64,000 nt of DNA from assembly GCA_905233755.1 (NCBI GenBank), contig CAJODM010000002.1, positions 1 to 64,000 of the forward strand, given 5' to 3'. The DNA comes from an uncultured Ruminococcus sp. (lineage in GTDB: Bacteria > Bacillota > Clostridia > Oscillospirales > Acutalibacteraceae). The notes below the pieces were generated by a model that was not told the DNA's origin, did no database searches, and saw only the letters and a program-made list of their open reading frames with translations. A program made the position numbers and the translations under genes. Position 1 is the first letter of the stretch; each line of letters begins with the position of its first letter. Shown here in pieces: positions 38,481-47,485 of the stretch.

Positions 38481-39176
38481 ATGAGACAGGATTTTCTCAA
38501 AGGGATGCGGCATGGGATACCGGTGATGCTGGGCTATCTGTCCGTGTCGTTCGGGTTCGGCATCAACGCCGTCGCCGCGGGGTTGTCGGTGTTGCAGGCG
38601 GTCGGGATATCGCTGACGAACCTCACCTCTGCCGGTCAGGTCGCCGGCGTGACGATCATCGCCGCCGGCGGGTCGCTCATCGAGATGGCGGCCGCCCAGT
38701 TCATCATCAATATCCGGTATTCGCTCATGGGCTTCTCACTATCCGGAAAGCTGTCGTCCTCCTTTACCACCGGTCACCGGCTGATCACGTCGTTCGGCAT
38801 CACGGACGAGAACTTTGCGATCGCGTCGGTACAGCCCGAGCCGCTCACCCCGTCCTATCTATACGGGCTGGAGCTGGTCGGGCTTTTGGGATGGGTGCTG
38901 GGCACCTTTCTTGGGGCGTTCGCCGGCAACATCCTGCCGATGCGCGTGACGGCGGCGATGGGACTGATGCTCTACGGGATGTTCATCGCCATCATCATCC
39001 CACCTGCGAAGAAGGATCACCGCGTGCTGTTCGTGATCCTGCTCGCCGCGGGGCTTTCTGTGCTCATCCGTTACGGATTCAGCTTTATCAGCGCGGGAAC
39101 CTCGGTGATCGTGTGCGCGGTGCTCGCGTCGGTGATCGGCGCGGTGCTGTTCGGGCATAAGGAGGCGGCGACATGA
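38481..39176 (+). CDS. azlC: AzlC family branched-chain amino acid exporter subunit
   Basis: GMRHGIPVMLGYLSVSFGFGINA; paired with AzlD. Confidence 0.92.
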   Translation: MRQDFLKGMRHGIPVMLGYLSVSFGFGINAVAAGLSVLQAVGISLTNLTSAGQVAGVTIIAAGGSLIEMAAAQFIINIRYSLMGFSLSGKLSSSFTTGHRLITSFGITDENFAIASVQPEPLTPSYLYGLELVGLLGWVLGTFLGAFAGNILPMRVTAAMGLMLYGMFIAIIIPPAKKDHRVLFVILLAAGLSVLIRYGFSFISAGTSVIVCAVLASVIGAVLFGHKEAAT

Positions 39177-39472
39177 GCGTATGGATCTATGTCGCGGTGA
39201 TGGCGGGGATGACCTATCTTATCCGCATGATCCCGTTCACCTTCTTTCGTCGGAAGATTCGTTCCCGTTTTCTGAACACGGTGCTGTACTATATGCCCTA
39301 TGCGGTGCTGTCGGCGATGACCTTTCCGTCGATCTTCTATGCCACCGGCGATACCGTATCCGCATCGGTCGGGACGGTCGTCGCGCTAATACTCGCGTAC
39401 TTTGACCTGCCGCTGATCGTGGTCGCGGTGTCGTCCTCTGTGGCGGCGCTGGCGGTCGGGCTGATCCTATGA
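39173..39472 (+). CDS. azlD: AzlD family protein
   Basis: MTYLIRMIPFTFFRRKIRSRFLNTVLYYMPYAVLSAMTFPSI. Confidence 0.92.
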   Translation: MSVWIYVAVMAGMTYLIRMIPFTFFRRKIRSRFLNTVLYYMPYAVLSAMTFPSIFYATGDTVSASVGTVVALILAYFDLPLIVVAVSSSVAALAVGLIL

Positions 39473-39478
39473 CCCATC

Positions 39479-39505
39479 GGCTCCCTTTTATGAGGGAGCT
39501 ATTTT
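39479..39505 (+). terminator. Intrinsic terminator
   Basis: GCTCCCT-TTTATG-AGGGAGC-TATTTT. Confidence 0.75.
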
Positions 39506-39528
39506 CTTTATGAATTGTTCTACGGCTG

Positions 39529-39811
39529 AGCCCCGCCGTTTTGCAAGGGTTCGGTTATCATGATGTTAAAAAAAGGCGGGCCCGGGTGCAGCGGCTCGCT
39601 TTTTTGACCGATAGAGATCTCTGCGGTTTAGCCCCGCCGTTTTGCAAGGGCTCGGGTATCATGATGGTGTATAAAGGCGGGATTGGGTGCAGCGGCTCGC
39701 TTTTTTGACCGATAGAGATATCTATGGTTTAGCCCCGCCGTTTTGCAAGGGCTCGGGTATCATGATGTTATAAAAAGGCGGGAATGGGTGCAGCGTCACG
39801 CTGCTTTTTAC
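39529..39811 (+). repeat. Three tandem non-coding units, 101-bp period, each ending in hairpin plus T-tract
   Basis: GCCCCGCCGTTTTGCAAGGG starts at 39530, 39631 and 39732; unit ends GCAGCGGCTCGCTTTTTT (x2) and GCAGCGTCACGCTGCTTTTT. Confidence 0.93.
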
Positions 39812-39927
39812 AGAAACGTAACCAATATAGCTATTGATAAATCTGACAGATTATGGTATAATACAGTATAATTATAAAGAGAAGTCTGCGTCCGAGCACC
39901 GGATGATAGCAGAAAGACGGTCATGAT

Positions 39928-40608
39928 ATGTCAGAGCATAGCTGTAGGTTGATAGTGATAGACGGGCTTGACGGCTCGGGAAAGGCGACCCAGTCGCGGC
40001 TTTTGCGCGAGCGGCTGAGCGCGATGGGCTATCGGGTCAAGCAGTTGACCTTTCCCGACTATGACAGCGATTCGTCCGCGCCGGTGCGGATGTATCTGAG
40101 CGGTGAGCTCGGCGACAGCGCCGACGATGTGAACGCTTATGCCGCCTCGTCGTTCTTTGCGGTCGACCGCATCGCGTCCTACATCAGACGGTGGCGATCC
40201 GATTATGAGAGCTGTGACTTTCTGATCGCCGACCGCTATACCACTTCGAACATCATCCACCAGATGTCAAAGCTCGACGATAGCGAGCGGCGCTCCTTCT
40301 GTGACTGGCTGTTCGATTATGAATATCATCGGCTTGGGATCCCCGCGCCCGATATCGTGCTCTTTCTCGATGTCGATCCCGCCGTCAGCCAGCGGCTGAT
40401 AGCCGGACGCTATGACGGGGACGAATCGAAGAAGGACATCCATGAGAAGGACGTCAGCTACCTTCTGCGCTGCCGCGAGAGCGCGCTGTGGGCGATCGCA
40501 CACCTTAGCTGGACGGTGATCGACTGCTCCGCCGACGGCGCGCTGAAGTCGGTGGATGCGATATCCGACCTGGTATTTGATGCGCTGGTACGCGCTTTCG
40601 ACGTATAA
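39928..40608 (+). CDS. Thymidylate kinase-family protein
   Basis: LIVIDGLDGSGKATQSRLLRERL, FLIADRYTTSNIIHQ. Confidence 0.85.
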   Translation: MSEHSCRLIVIDGLDGSGKATQSRLLRERLSAMGYRVKQLTFPDYDSDSSAPVRMYLSGELGDSADDVNAYAASSFFAVDRIASYIRRWRSDYESCDFLIADRYTTSNIIHQMSKLDDSERRSFCDWLFDYEYHRLGIPAPDIVLFLDVDPAVSQRLIAGRYDGDESKKDIHEKDVSYLLRCRESALWAIAHLSWTVIDCSADGALKSVDAISDLVFDALVRAFDV

Positions 40609-40620
40609 CGGAGGTACGCT

Positions 40621-41160
40621 ATGATATACTGTTTTCTGGCTGATGGATTCGAGGAGATCGAGGCGCTCGCGACCGTGGATATCCTGCGGCGGGCGGGGCT
40701 TGCCGTCAAGACGGTCGGCGTGATGGGCGACAGGGCTGTCGGCTCTCACGGGATCGACGTTTCCGTCGATATCCCGATCGATCGGCTCGTGCTTGACGAT
40801 TCGCTTGAGGCGGTGATCCTGCCCGGCGGGATGCCCGGGACCAAGCATCTTGATCAATGCGAGCAGGTGCGGGATGCCGTGAGCCGGTGTATCGCGCGCG
40901 ATACGCTCGTGTGCGCCATCTGTGCCGCGCCGTCCGTACTCGGTCATATGGGCGTTCTGACTCATCGGCGCGCGACCTGCTATCCGGGGTTCGAGAGCGA
41001 GCTGTTCGGCGCGACCTATACCGGTGAGCGCGTTACCACTGATGGGAACATCATCACCGCCAAGGGCGCCGGCTGTGCCTATGACTTCGGCTTTGCCATC
41101 GTCGAACGGCTCTGCTCGAAGAAGGTCGCCGATGACGTCGCCGCGTCGATGATGTGCTGA
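40621..41160 (+). CDS. DJ-1/PfpI family protein
   Basis: CFLADGFEEIEALATVDILRRAG, VILPGGMPGTKHL, VCAICAAPSVLG. Confidence 0.93.
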   Translation: MIYCFLADGFEEIEALATVDILRRAGLAVKTVGVMGDRAVGSHGIDVSVDIPIDRLVLDDSLEAVILPGGMPGTKHLDQCEQVRDAVSRCIARDTLVCAICAAPSVLGHMGVLTHRRATCYPGFESELFGATYTGERVTTDGNIITAKGAGCAYDFGFAIVERLCSKKVADDVAASMMC

Positions 41161-41161
41161 T

Positions 41162-41761
41162 ATGACCACCAAGCCCGCGCTGCGTATCTATTATCTGGAC
41201 AAGCGTAAAATTCTATCAGAGAATAATAATCATAAAGAATTCATTGACCTCGAGATCGAGAGCCGGTTTCTGATGATGCGCGAGTACCGCGCGTGTGATA
41301 CCGTGCTGCTCTATATGGCGCGGCCGTTCGAGATCTCGACCGACGGTATCCTCTATGCCGCTCTTGCGAACGGCAAGCGCGTCGCGATCCCGCGTTGGTA
41401 TGACGACGGATCGATGCAGTTCTTCTATGTAGAGACTGCCGCCGATCTGTCGGTCGGCAGGTTCGGCATCCGTGAGCCGGCACCGTCGTGTGACCGCGTG
41501 AGCGACTATCGACGCTGTGTGTGCGTGTGTCCCGCGCTGTGCTGTGATATGACCGGCAGACGCCTCGGCTTCGGCGGGGGATACTATGACCGGTTTCTTT
41601 GCGGGTTCGACGGGTTTTCGGTGTCGCTGTGCTATGCCGACAGCGTGATCCCCACGCTCCCCGCTGACGAATATGACCGACCGACCGACGCGGTTGTCAC
41701 CAATCACTATACACGATATCAGAAGGAGAATCATGATGAACGACGAAAAGAATATTTATGA
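41162..41761 (+). CDS. 5-formyltetrahydrofolate cyclo-ligase
   Basis: VAIPRWYDDGSMQFF; RLGFGGGYYDRFL. Confidence 0.88.
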   Translation: MTTKPALRIYYLDKRKILSENNNHKEFIDLEIESRFLMMREYRACDTVLLYMARPFEISTDGILYAALANGKRVAIPRWYDDGSMQFFYVETAADLSVGRFGIREPAPSCDRVSDYRRCVCVCPALCCDMTGRRLGFGGGYYDRFLCGFDGFSVSLCYADSVIPTLPADEYDRPTDAVVTNHYTRYQKENHDERRKEYL

Positions 41762-43223
41762 TGATTCTATAGAGAGTACCCGACGCAAGAAGATGGACGA
41801 GTTCCGCCGCGGGCTGGATCAGAACGCGATGAGCGGGAACTATGACTATGGGCAGGATGCATCGCAGCCCGCTTCCTCTCAACCCGACCCTGTGCCCGTG
41901 TCGTCGTTTGGTGCGGGTCAGCCCGACGCCGTCAGCTACTCTGACGACAGCTCGACCACCTCATACAGCTCCTCGTCCTCATCGCTCAAGCGCCGCAGAC
42001 GCACCAACGAGATCAACTCCTTCTCCGACTCGGACACCAAGAAGAAGATCGAGCGCGACTCGCACAAGGCGCTCAAGGCGCAGAAGAAAGAGGACAAGCG
42101 CGTCGAGAAGTCCAAGGCGAAGCGCAACCGCCGCATCTTCAACTGGGTGTGGCTGTTGATGATCGTCGCGGTCGGCGTGGTGCTCGCCCAGTTTATGATT
42201 GTCGGGATGAACGACGTGCTCGCCATCTCGCGCGAGGACGACGTCCGCACCGTGGATATCAGCATCCCCGAGAACCCCACCATGTCTCAGATCGCGACCA
42301 TCCTGCAGGACAACGGCGTGATCGACCATGCCGAGTTCTTCGAGCTGTACGCCAACTTCACGTCGTCGATCGACGGTTTCCGTCAGGGTGACTTCCAGAT
42401 CGACACCAACAAGGACTATGAGGCGATCATCAACTTCCTCCAGTCCAACAACAACCGTACCGACATCGTCACCGTCCAGATCACCGAGGGTATGAGCGTC
42501 CTCGAGATCGCGAATCTCCTCCATGAGCAGGGCGTCGTCAAGGATAAGCAGGTGTTCCTCGATGCCTGCAACAGCGACGCGTTCGACGAGGACTACACCT
42601 TCCTCAAGGATATCCCGAACGCCGGCGAACGGTACTATAAGCTCGAGGGCTATCTGTTCCCCGATACCTATGACTTCTACTTGGGCGAGGATACCGAGCT
42701 GACCATCGACAAGTTCCTCTCCAACTTTGAGAACAAGATCGTCCTGCATGAGGAGAAGTACTTCGGCAACTCGAAGAAATCCTCACTCTCGGACGAGGCC
42801 GAGAAGACCGGCTACAGCACCGACGAGATCCTGACCATCGCGTCGATCATCCAGGCCGAGGCGGCGAACCGCGAGGATATGTACTATATCAGCTCGATCA
42901 TTCACAACCGCCTCGACTACGGCGTGTCCTACGGGGTCGGGATGTTGAACCTCGACTGTACCGTCTACTACCCCTACCGCGAGTACTCCGACGTGCCCGA
43001 GACGATCCGCAGCAGCTTTACATCGACCTACGATACCAACAACTTCAACGGCCTGCCGCCGGGGCCGGTCTGCAACCCCGGCGAAGAGGCGATCAAGGCG
43101 GCGATCACGCCGTATGATACCGAGTACCTGTTCTTCTGCCACGATACCGTCGAGAACGGCTCGATCCCGTACTATTCGACCAACCTTGCAGACCACAACT
43201 ACTATCTCTCGATCATCGGATGA
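41733..43223 (+). CDS. mltG: Endolytic transglycosylase MltG
   Basis: TM segment; LEGYLFPDTYDF, ASIIQAEAANREDM, YNTN-like DTNNFNGLPPGPVCNPGEEAIKAA. Confidence 0.95.
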   Translation: MMNDEKNIYDDSIESTRRKKMDEFRRGLDQNAMSGNYDYGQDASQPASSQPDPVPVSSFGAGQPDAVSYSDDSSTTSYSSSSSSLKRRRRTNEINSFSDSDTKKKIERDSHKALKAQKKEDKRVEKSKAKRNRRIFNWVWLLMIVAVGVVLAQFMIVGMNDVLAISREDDVRTVDISIPENPTMSQIATILQDNGVIDHAEFFELYANFTSSIDGFRQGDFQIDTNKDYEAIINFLQSNNNRTDIVTVQITEGMSVLEIANLLHEQGVVKDKQVFLDACNSDAFDEDYTFLKDIPNAGERYYKLEGYLFPDTYDFYLGEDTELTIDKFLSNFENKIVLHEEKYFGNSKKSSLSDEAEKTGYSTDEILTIASIIQAEAANREDMYYISSIIHNRLDYGVSYGVGMLNLDCTVYYPYREYSDVPETIRSSFTSTYDTNNFNGLPPGPVCNPGEEAIKAAITPYDTEYLFFCHDTVENGSIPYYSTNLADHNYYLSIIG

Positions 43224-44446
43224 GCAGAGGGCCCGAGATATTATCGCCTGCGGGCGATAGAGAATGTCTGGAGTCGGCGCTGACCTTCGGCGCCGACGCC
43301 GTCTATCTTGGCGGCAAGCAATTCGGGATGCGGACTGCGCCCAAGAATTTTTCTCTTGAAGAATTAACTGATGCGTGTCGCCTCACCCATAATGCGGGCA
43401 AGCGGCTGTATCTGACCGTGAACACCCTGCCGCGCAACGCCGATCTCCCTGCGCTGCCCGACTACCTCTGTGCGTGCGAGCAGCTCGGCGTCGATGCGTT
43501 CATCATCGCCGACCTTGGGGTGTTCGAGATAGCGCGGCGTTATGCGCCGTCGGTCGAGCGCCATATCTCGACCCAGGGCGGGGTGATGAACTATGCTGCT
43601 GCGCGCGCATGGTACGAGATGGGCGCGTCCCGCGTAGTGCTCGCCCGCGAGATGACCCTTGACGAGATCGCCGAGCTGCGCGCGATGACCCCCAAGGATC
43701 TCGAGCTCGAGTGCTTTGTGCACGGGGCGATGTGCGTGTCCTTCTCGGGGCGGTGCCTGATGTCCTCCTACCTGACCGGACGCGACGCGAACCGCGGCGA
43801 CTGTGCCCAGCCCTGCCGGTGGAAGTACCACCTGTATGAGGAGAACCGCGAGGGCCAGTTCTTCCCGATCGAACAGGACGGCGACGGCACCTATCTCTAT
43901 AACTCGCGCGATCTGTGCATGATCGACCATATCCCTGCGCTGGTACAGGCGGGGGTATCGAGCTTCAAGATCGAGGGACGCGCCAAGTCCTATTACTATA
44001 CCGCCGTCACCACGAACGCCTACCGCAAGGCGCTCGACGAGTATCTGGCAAACCCGTCCGACGACTATCGCCTGAGCCCATGGATCCGCGACGAGCTCGA
44101 GAAGATCTCTCACCGTGCCTATTCGACCGGCTTCTTCTTCGGCTCTGAGCCGGGCCAGCAGACGCACGACGGCGGCTATATCCGCCGCTATGACGCGGTA
44201 GCGGTATGTGTCGGCGACAGCGTCGACGGTGTCGCCGCGATCACCCAGCGCAACAAGTTCTTCGTCGGCGATACCCTCGATGTGCTCCCGCCGTCGGGCG
44301 TTTCGTTCACCACCGTGTGCGAATCGCTCACCACCGAGGACGGCGAGCCGGTGGACGCCGCTCCCCACCCGATGCAGAAGCTCTACATGAAGGCGCCCGA
44401 CTTCATCCCCGCTCGCTCGGTGATCCGGCGGAAGAACGACACTTGA
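43220..44446 (+). CDS. Peptidase U32 family protein
   Basis: EILSPAGDRECLESALTFGADAVYLGGKQFGMR; FVHGAMCVSFSGRCLMSSYLTGRDANRGDCAQPCRW. Confidence 0.95.
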   Translation: MSRGPEILSPAGDRECLESALTFGADAVYLGGKQFGMRTAPKNFSLEELTDACRLTHNAGKRLYLTVNTLPRNADLPALPDYLCACEQLGVDAFIIADLGVFEIARRYAPSVERHISTQGGVMNYAAARAWYEMGASRVVLAREMTLDEIAELRAMTPKDLELECFVHGAMCVSFSGRCLMSSYLTGRDANRGDCAQPCRWKYHLYEENREGQFFPIEQDGDGTYLYNSRDLCMIDHIPALVQAGVSSFKIEGRAKSYYYTAVTTNAYRKALDEYLANPSDDYRLSPWIRDELEKISHRAYSTGFFFGSEPGQQTHDGGYIRRYDAVAVCVGDSVDGVAAITQRNKFFVGDTLDVLPPSGVSFTTVCESLTTEDGEPVDAAPHPMQKLYMKAPDFIPARSVIRRKNDT

Positions 44447-44471
44447 CATCGCGATTTTTTCACGGTATAAT
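44443..44471 (+). promoter_or_regulatory. Consensus SigA promoter of alaS, overlapping the upstream stop codon
   Basis: TTGACA (44443-44448)-N17-TATAAT (44466-44471). Confidence 0.9.
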
Positions 44472-44477
44472 AGCTGT

Positions 44478-44706
44478 GGCGCAGACGGGACGAGCTATCC
44501 CGCTGCCGCATCAGAGAGGGGTCGGCCGGTGCGAGGCCCTGCGGCATCCGATAGCAGCCACCCCCGAGCCACCGCGCGACGAGCGCGGCGTATGTCGGCG
44601 TTAACGATACTAAAGCGGACAGCGTACGTCTCTATATATGCTGTCAATTTGGGTGGTACCGCAGGTTATGCCTGTCCCATGTTGGTGGGACAGGTATATT
44701 TTTTTG
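44478..44706 (+). ncRNA. T-box leader (alaS)
   Basis: AGAGAGGGG...GGCCGGTGCGAGGCC stem I landmarks; GGGTGGTACCGC at 44651; terminator CCTGTCCCAT-...-GGGACAGG-TATATTTTTTT; followed by alaS. Confidence 0.93.
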
Positions 44707-44725
44707 AATATCTTGGAGGTATGAT

Positions 44726-47356
44726 ATGAAGTACACCGGTTTGAACGACCTGCGCGAGATGTTCCTCTCCTTCATGGAGAGCAAGGGGCATCTGCGCCTG
44801 CCGAGCTTTTCGCTCATCCCGAAGGATGACAACTCGCTGTTGCTGATCAACTCCGGCATGGCGCCGATGAAGAAGTACTTTACCGGCGAGGTGACCCCGC
44901 CGCGTTCGCGCGTCACCACTTGCCAGAAGTGCATCCGCACCCCCGATATCGAGCGCGTCGGCATCACCGCGCGCCACGGCACCTACTTCGAGATGCTCGG
45001 GAACTTCTCGTTCGGCGACTACTTCAAGCACGAGGCGACCGCGTGGGCGTGGGAATTCTTCACCAAGGTGCTGATGATGCCGGTCGACAAGCTCTATGTC
45101 TCGATCTATGAGGATGACGACGAGGCGTATCGCATCTGGACCGAGGAGGTCGGCGTCGATGCGTCCCACATGGTGCGCCTGGGCAAGGACGACAACTTCT
45201 GGGAGCACGGCTCGGGTCCCTGCGGCCCCTGCTCCGAGATCTACTTTGACCGCGGCGCCGAGAAGGGCTGCGGCAAGCCCGACTGCCACGTCGGATGCGA
45301 CTGTGATCGGTTCGTCGAGATATGGAACCTCGTGTTCACCCAGTTCGAGAACGACGGGGCGGGCCATTATACCCCCCTCGAGCATCCCAACATCGACACC
45401 GGCATGGGGCTGGAGCGACTTGCGTGTGTGATGCAGGGCGTGGACAACCTCTTCCTCGTCGATACGGTGCAGAACATCATGAAGCATATCAGCCGCGTGG
45501 TCGGCATCAACTACGGCCAGGACGACAAGACCGACGTCAGCTTGCGCGTGATCACCGACCATATCCGCTCCACCACCTTTATGATTGCGGACGGGATCAT
45601 GCCGTCCAACGAGGGGCGTGGGTATGTGCTGCGCCGGCTGCTGCGCCGCGCTGCGCGCCACGGCAGGATCCTCGGGTACAACAAGCCGTTCCTATACGAG
45701 ATCTGTGATACCGTCATCGCCGAGAACGCCTCTGCCTATCCCGAGCTCGTCGAGAAGAAGGAGTATATCAAGAAGCTCATCAAGGTCGAGGAGGACAACT
45801 TCTCGCGCACCATTGACCAGGGACTGAATATGCTCGAGGACATCATCACCCGCCGCGACGTTGCGGTGCTCTCGGGCGAGGACGCCTTCAAGCTCAACGA
45901 TACGTTCGGGTTCCCGATCGATCTGACCCGCGAGATTCTCGAAGAGAAGGGGATACGGGTCGATCTCGAGCGGTTCCATGAGCTCATGCTCTTGCAGAAG
46001 AAGCGCTCCCGCGCTGCGCGCAAGAACGCCGGCGCCGACGCATGGGTCAGCGATACCACCGACCTGTCGGGGATCGGCGCGACCGAGTTTGTCGGCTATA
46101 CCGACGATAGCTGCAGCGCATCGGTGCTCGCGATCGTGAAGAACGGCGAGCGTGTCGATATCGCTCTCGAGGGCGACGCTGTGGTGCTCGTGCTCGATCA
46201 GACCCCGTTCTATGCCACCTCCGGCGGCCAGGTCGCCGATACCGGTACCGTTACTGTCGGTGGATGCTCTGTCGATATCGACGATGTCAGCAAGGATGCA
46301 AACGGCATCTACCTGCATGCCGGCGTGGTCAGCGCGGGGGCGGTCTCGGTCGGTGATACCGTCACCGCCGCGATCGACCGCCGCCGCCGCGAGGATATCA
46401 TGCGCAACCATACCGCCGCTCATCTGCTGCAGGCGGCGCTGCGCTCTGTGCTCGGCAACCATGTGCGCCAGGCGGGTCAGCTCGTCGACGACGAGATTGT
46501 TCGCTTCGACTTCACCCATTTCTCCGCCATGACCGCTGAGGAGCTTATCGCGGTCGAGGATCTCGTCAACGAGAGGATCCTCGACTTCATCCCCGTCACC
46601 TCTACCGAGATGAGTATTGACGAGGCAAAGCAGCGCGGCGCGATGGCGCTGTTCGGCGAGAAGTACGGCGACCGCGTCCGCGTGGTCGAGGCGGGCAACT
46701 TCTCCAAAGAGTTCTGCGGCGGTACCCATGTGGATAACACCGGCCGTCTGGGACTGTTCAAGATCCGCCAGGAGGGCTCTGTCGCCGCAGGTGTGCGCCG
46801 GATCGAGGCGCTCACCGGCCGCAACGTCCTCTCCTATTTGAACGATACCCTTGCCGTCATCGGTACCTCGGCCGAGATCCTGCATATCAATAACATCAAA
46901 GAGTTCGTCTCAAACGCCGAGCGGATCGCGCATTCATTGAAGGAGAGCATGCATGAGATCAACTCGCTTCGCGAGCAGCTTGCGAACGCCCAGATCCGTT
47001 CCTACATCGACGCTGCCGAGCGTGTAGGGCAGACCAAGGTGCTGACCGCGCTGTTCTCGGGTTCCTCTGCCGATATGCTCAGGAAGATGATCGGCAACAT
47101 CACCTCCTCCGATCCCGATATCGTCGCGGTAGTCGCCTCTGTCACCGACGGAAAGCTGACCTTTGCCTGCGGCTGCAGCAAGGACGCGATCGCAAAGGGG
47201 CTCAAGGCGGGCAACATCGTCCGCGCGGTAGCCCAGATCGCCGGCGGCAACGGCGGCGGAAAACCCGACATCGCTATGGCGGGCGGCAAGGACCTCACCA
47301 AGGCGGACGAGGCGCTCTATGCCGTCAAGGGGATCGTCGAGGATACGATCGGCTAA
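44726..47356 (+). CDS. alaS: Alanine--tRNA ligase
   Basis: MKYTGLNDLREMFLSFMESKGH, INSGMAPMKKYF, GSGPCGPCSEIYFD, FCGGTHVDNTG. Confidence 0.98.
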   Translation: MKYTGLNDLREMFLSFMESKGHLRLPSFSLIPKDDNSLLLINSGMAPMKKYFTGEVTPPRSRVTTCQKCIRTPDIERVGITARHGTYFEMLGNFSFGDYFKHEATAWAWEFFTKVLMMPVDKLYVSIYEDDDEAYRIWTEEVGVDASHMVRLGKDDNFWEHGSGPCGPCSEIYFDRGAEKGCGKPDCHVGCDCDRFVEIWNLVFTQFENDGAGHYTPLEHPNIDTGMGLERLACVMQGVDNLFLVDTVQNIMKHISRVVGINYGQDDKTDVSLRVITDHIRSTTFMIADGIMPSNEGRGYVLRRLLRRAARHGRILGYNKPFLYEICDTVIAENASAYPELVEKKEYIKKLIKVEEDNFSRTIDQGLNMLEDIITRRDVAVLSGEDAFKLNDTFGFPIDLTREILEEKGIRVDLERFHELMLLQKKRSRAARKNAGADAWVSDTTDLSGIGATEFVGYTDDSCSASVLAIVKNGERVDIALEGDAVVLVLDQTPFYATSGGQVADTGTVTVGGCSVDIDDVSKDANGIYLHAGVVSAGAVSVGDTVTAAIDRRRREDIMRNHTAAHLLQAALRSVLGNHVRQAGQLVDDEIVRFDFTHFSAMTAEELIAVEDLVNERILDFIPVTSTEMSIDEAKQRGAMALFGEKYGDRVRVVEAGNFSKEFCGGTHVDNTGRLGLFKIRQEGSVAAGVRRIEALTGRNVLSYLNDTLAVIGTSAEILHINNIKEFVSNAERIAHSLKESMHEINSLREQLANAQIRSYIDAAERVGQTKVLTALFSGSSADMLRKMIGNITSSDPDIVAVVASVTDGKLTFACGCSKDAIAKGLKAGNIVRAVAQIAGGNGGGKPDIAMAGGKDLTKADEALYAVKGIVEDTIG

Positions 47357-47368
47357 ATTATCGTACTG

Positions 47369-47402
47369 GGGCGCTGCCATCTGTTCTTGGCGGCGCCTTT
47401 TG
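47369..47402 (+). terminator. Intrinsic terminator
   Basis: GGCGCTGCC...GGCGGCGCC-TTTT. Confidence 0.7.
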
Positions 47403-47485
47403 GTATTACAATTCTTTCATATTTCTTGACAGGAAAAATATATTCTGGTAATCTAGATTTGAATTTATTAGAAGGAGTGTTCACT

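Noticed and set aside
39529-39811. Possible CRISPR array at the tandem repeats
   Set aside because: Only three units, near-identical along the whole 101 bp with no unique spacers, and no cas genes nearby.
45692-46885. 397-aa minus-strand ORF antisense to alaS
   Set aside because: Shadow ORF; alaS conservation is unambiguous.
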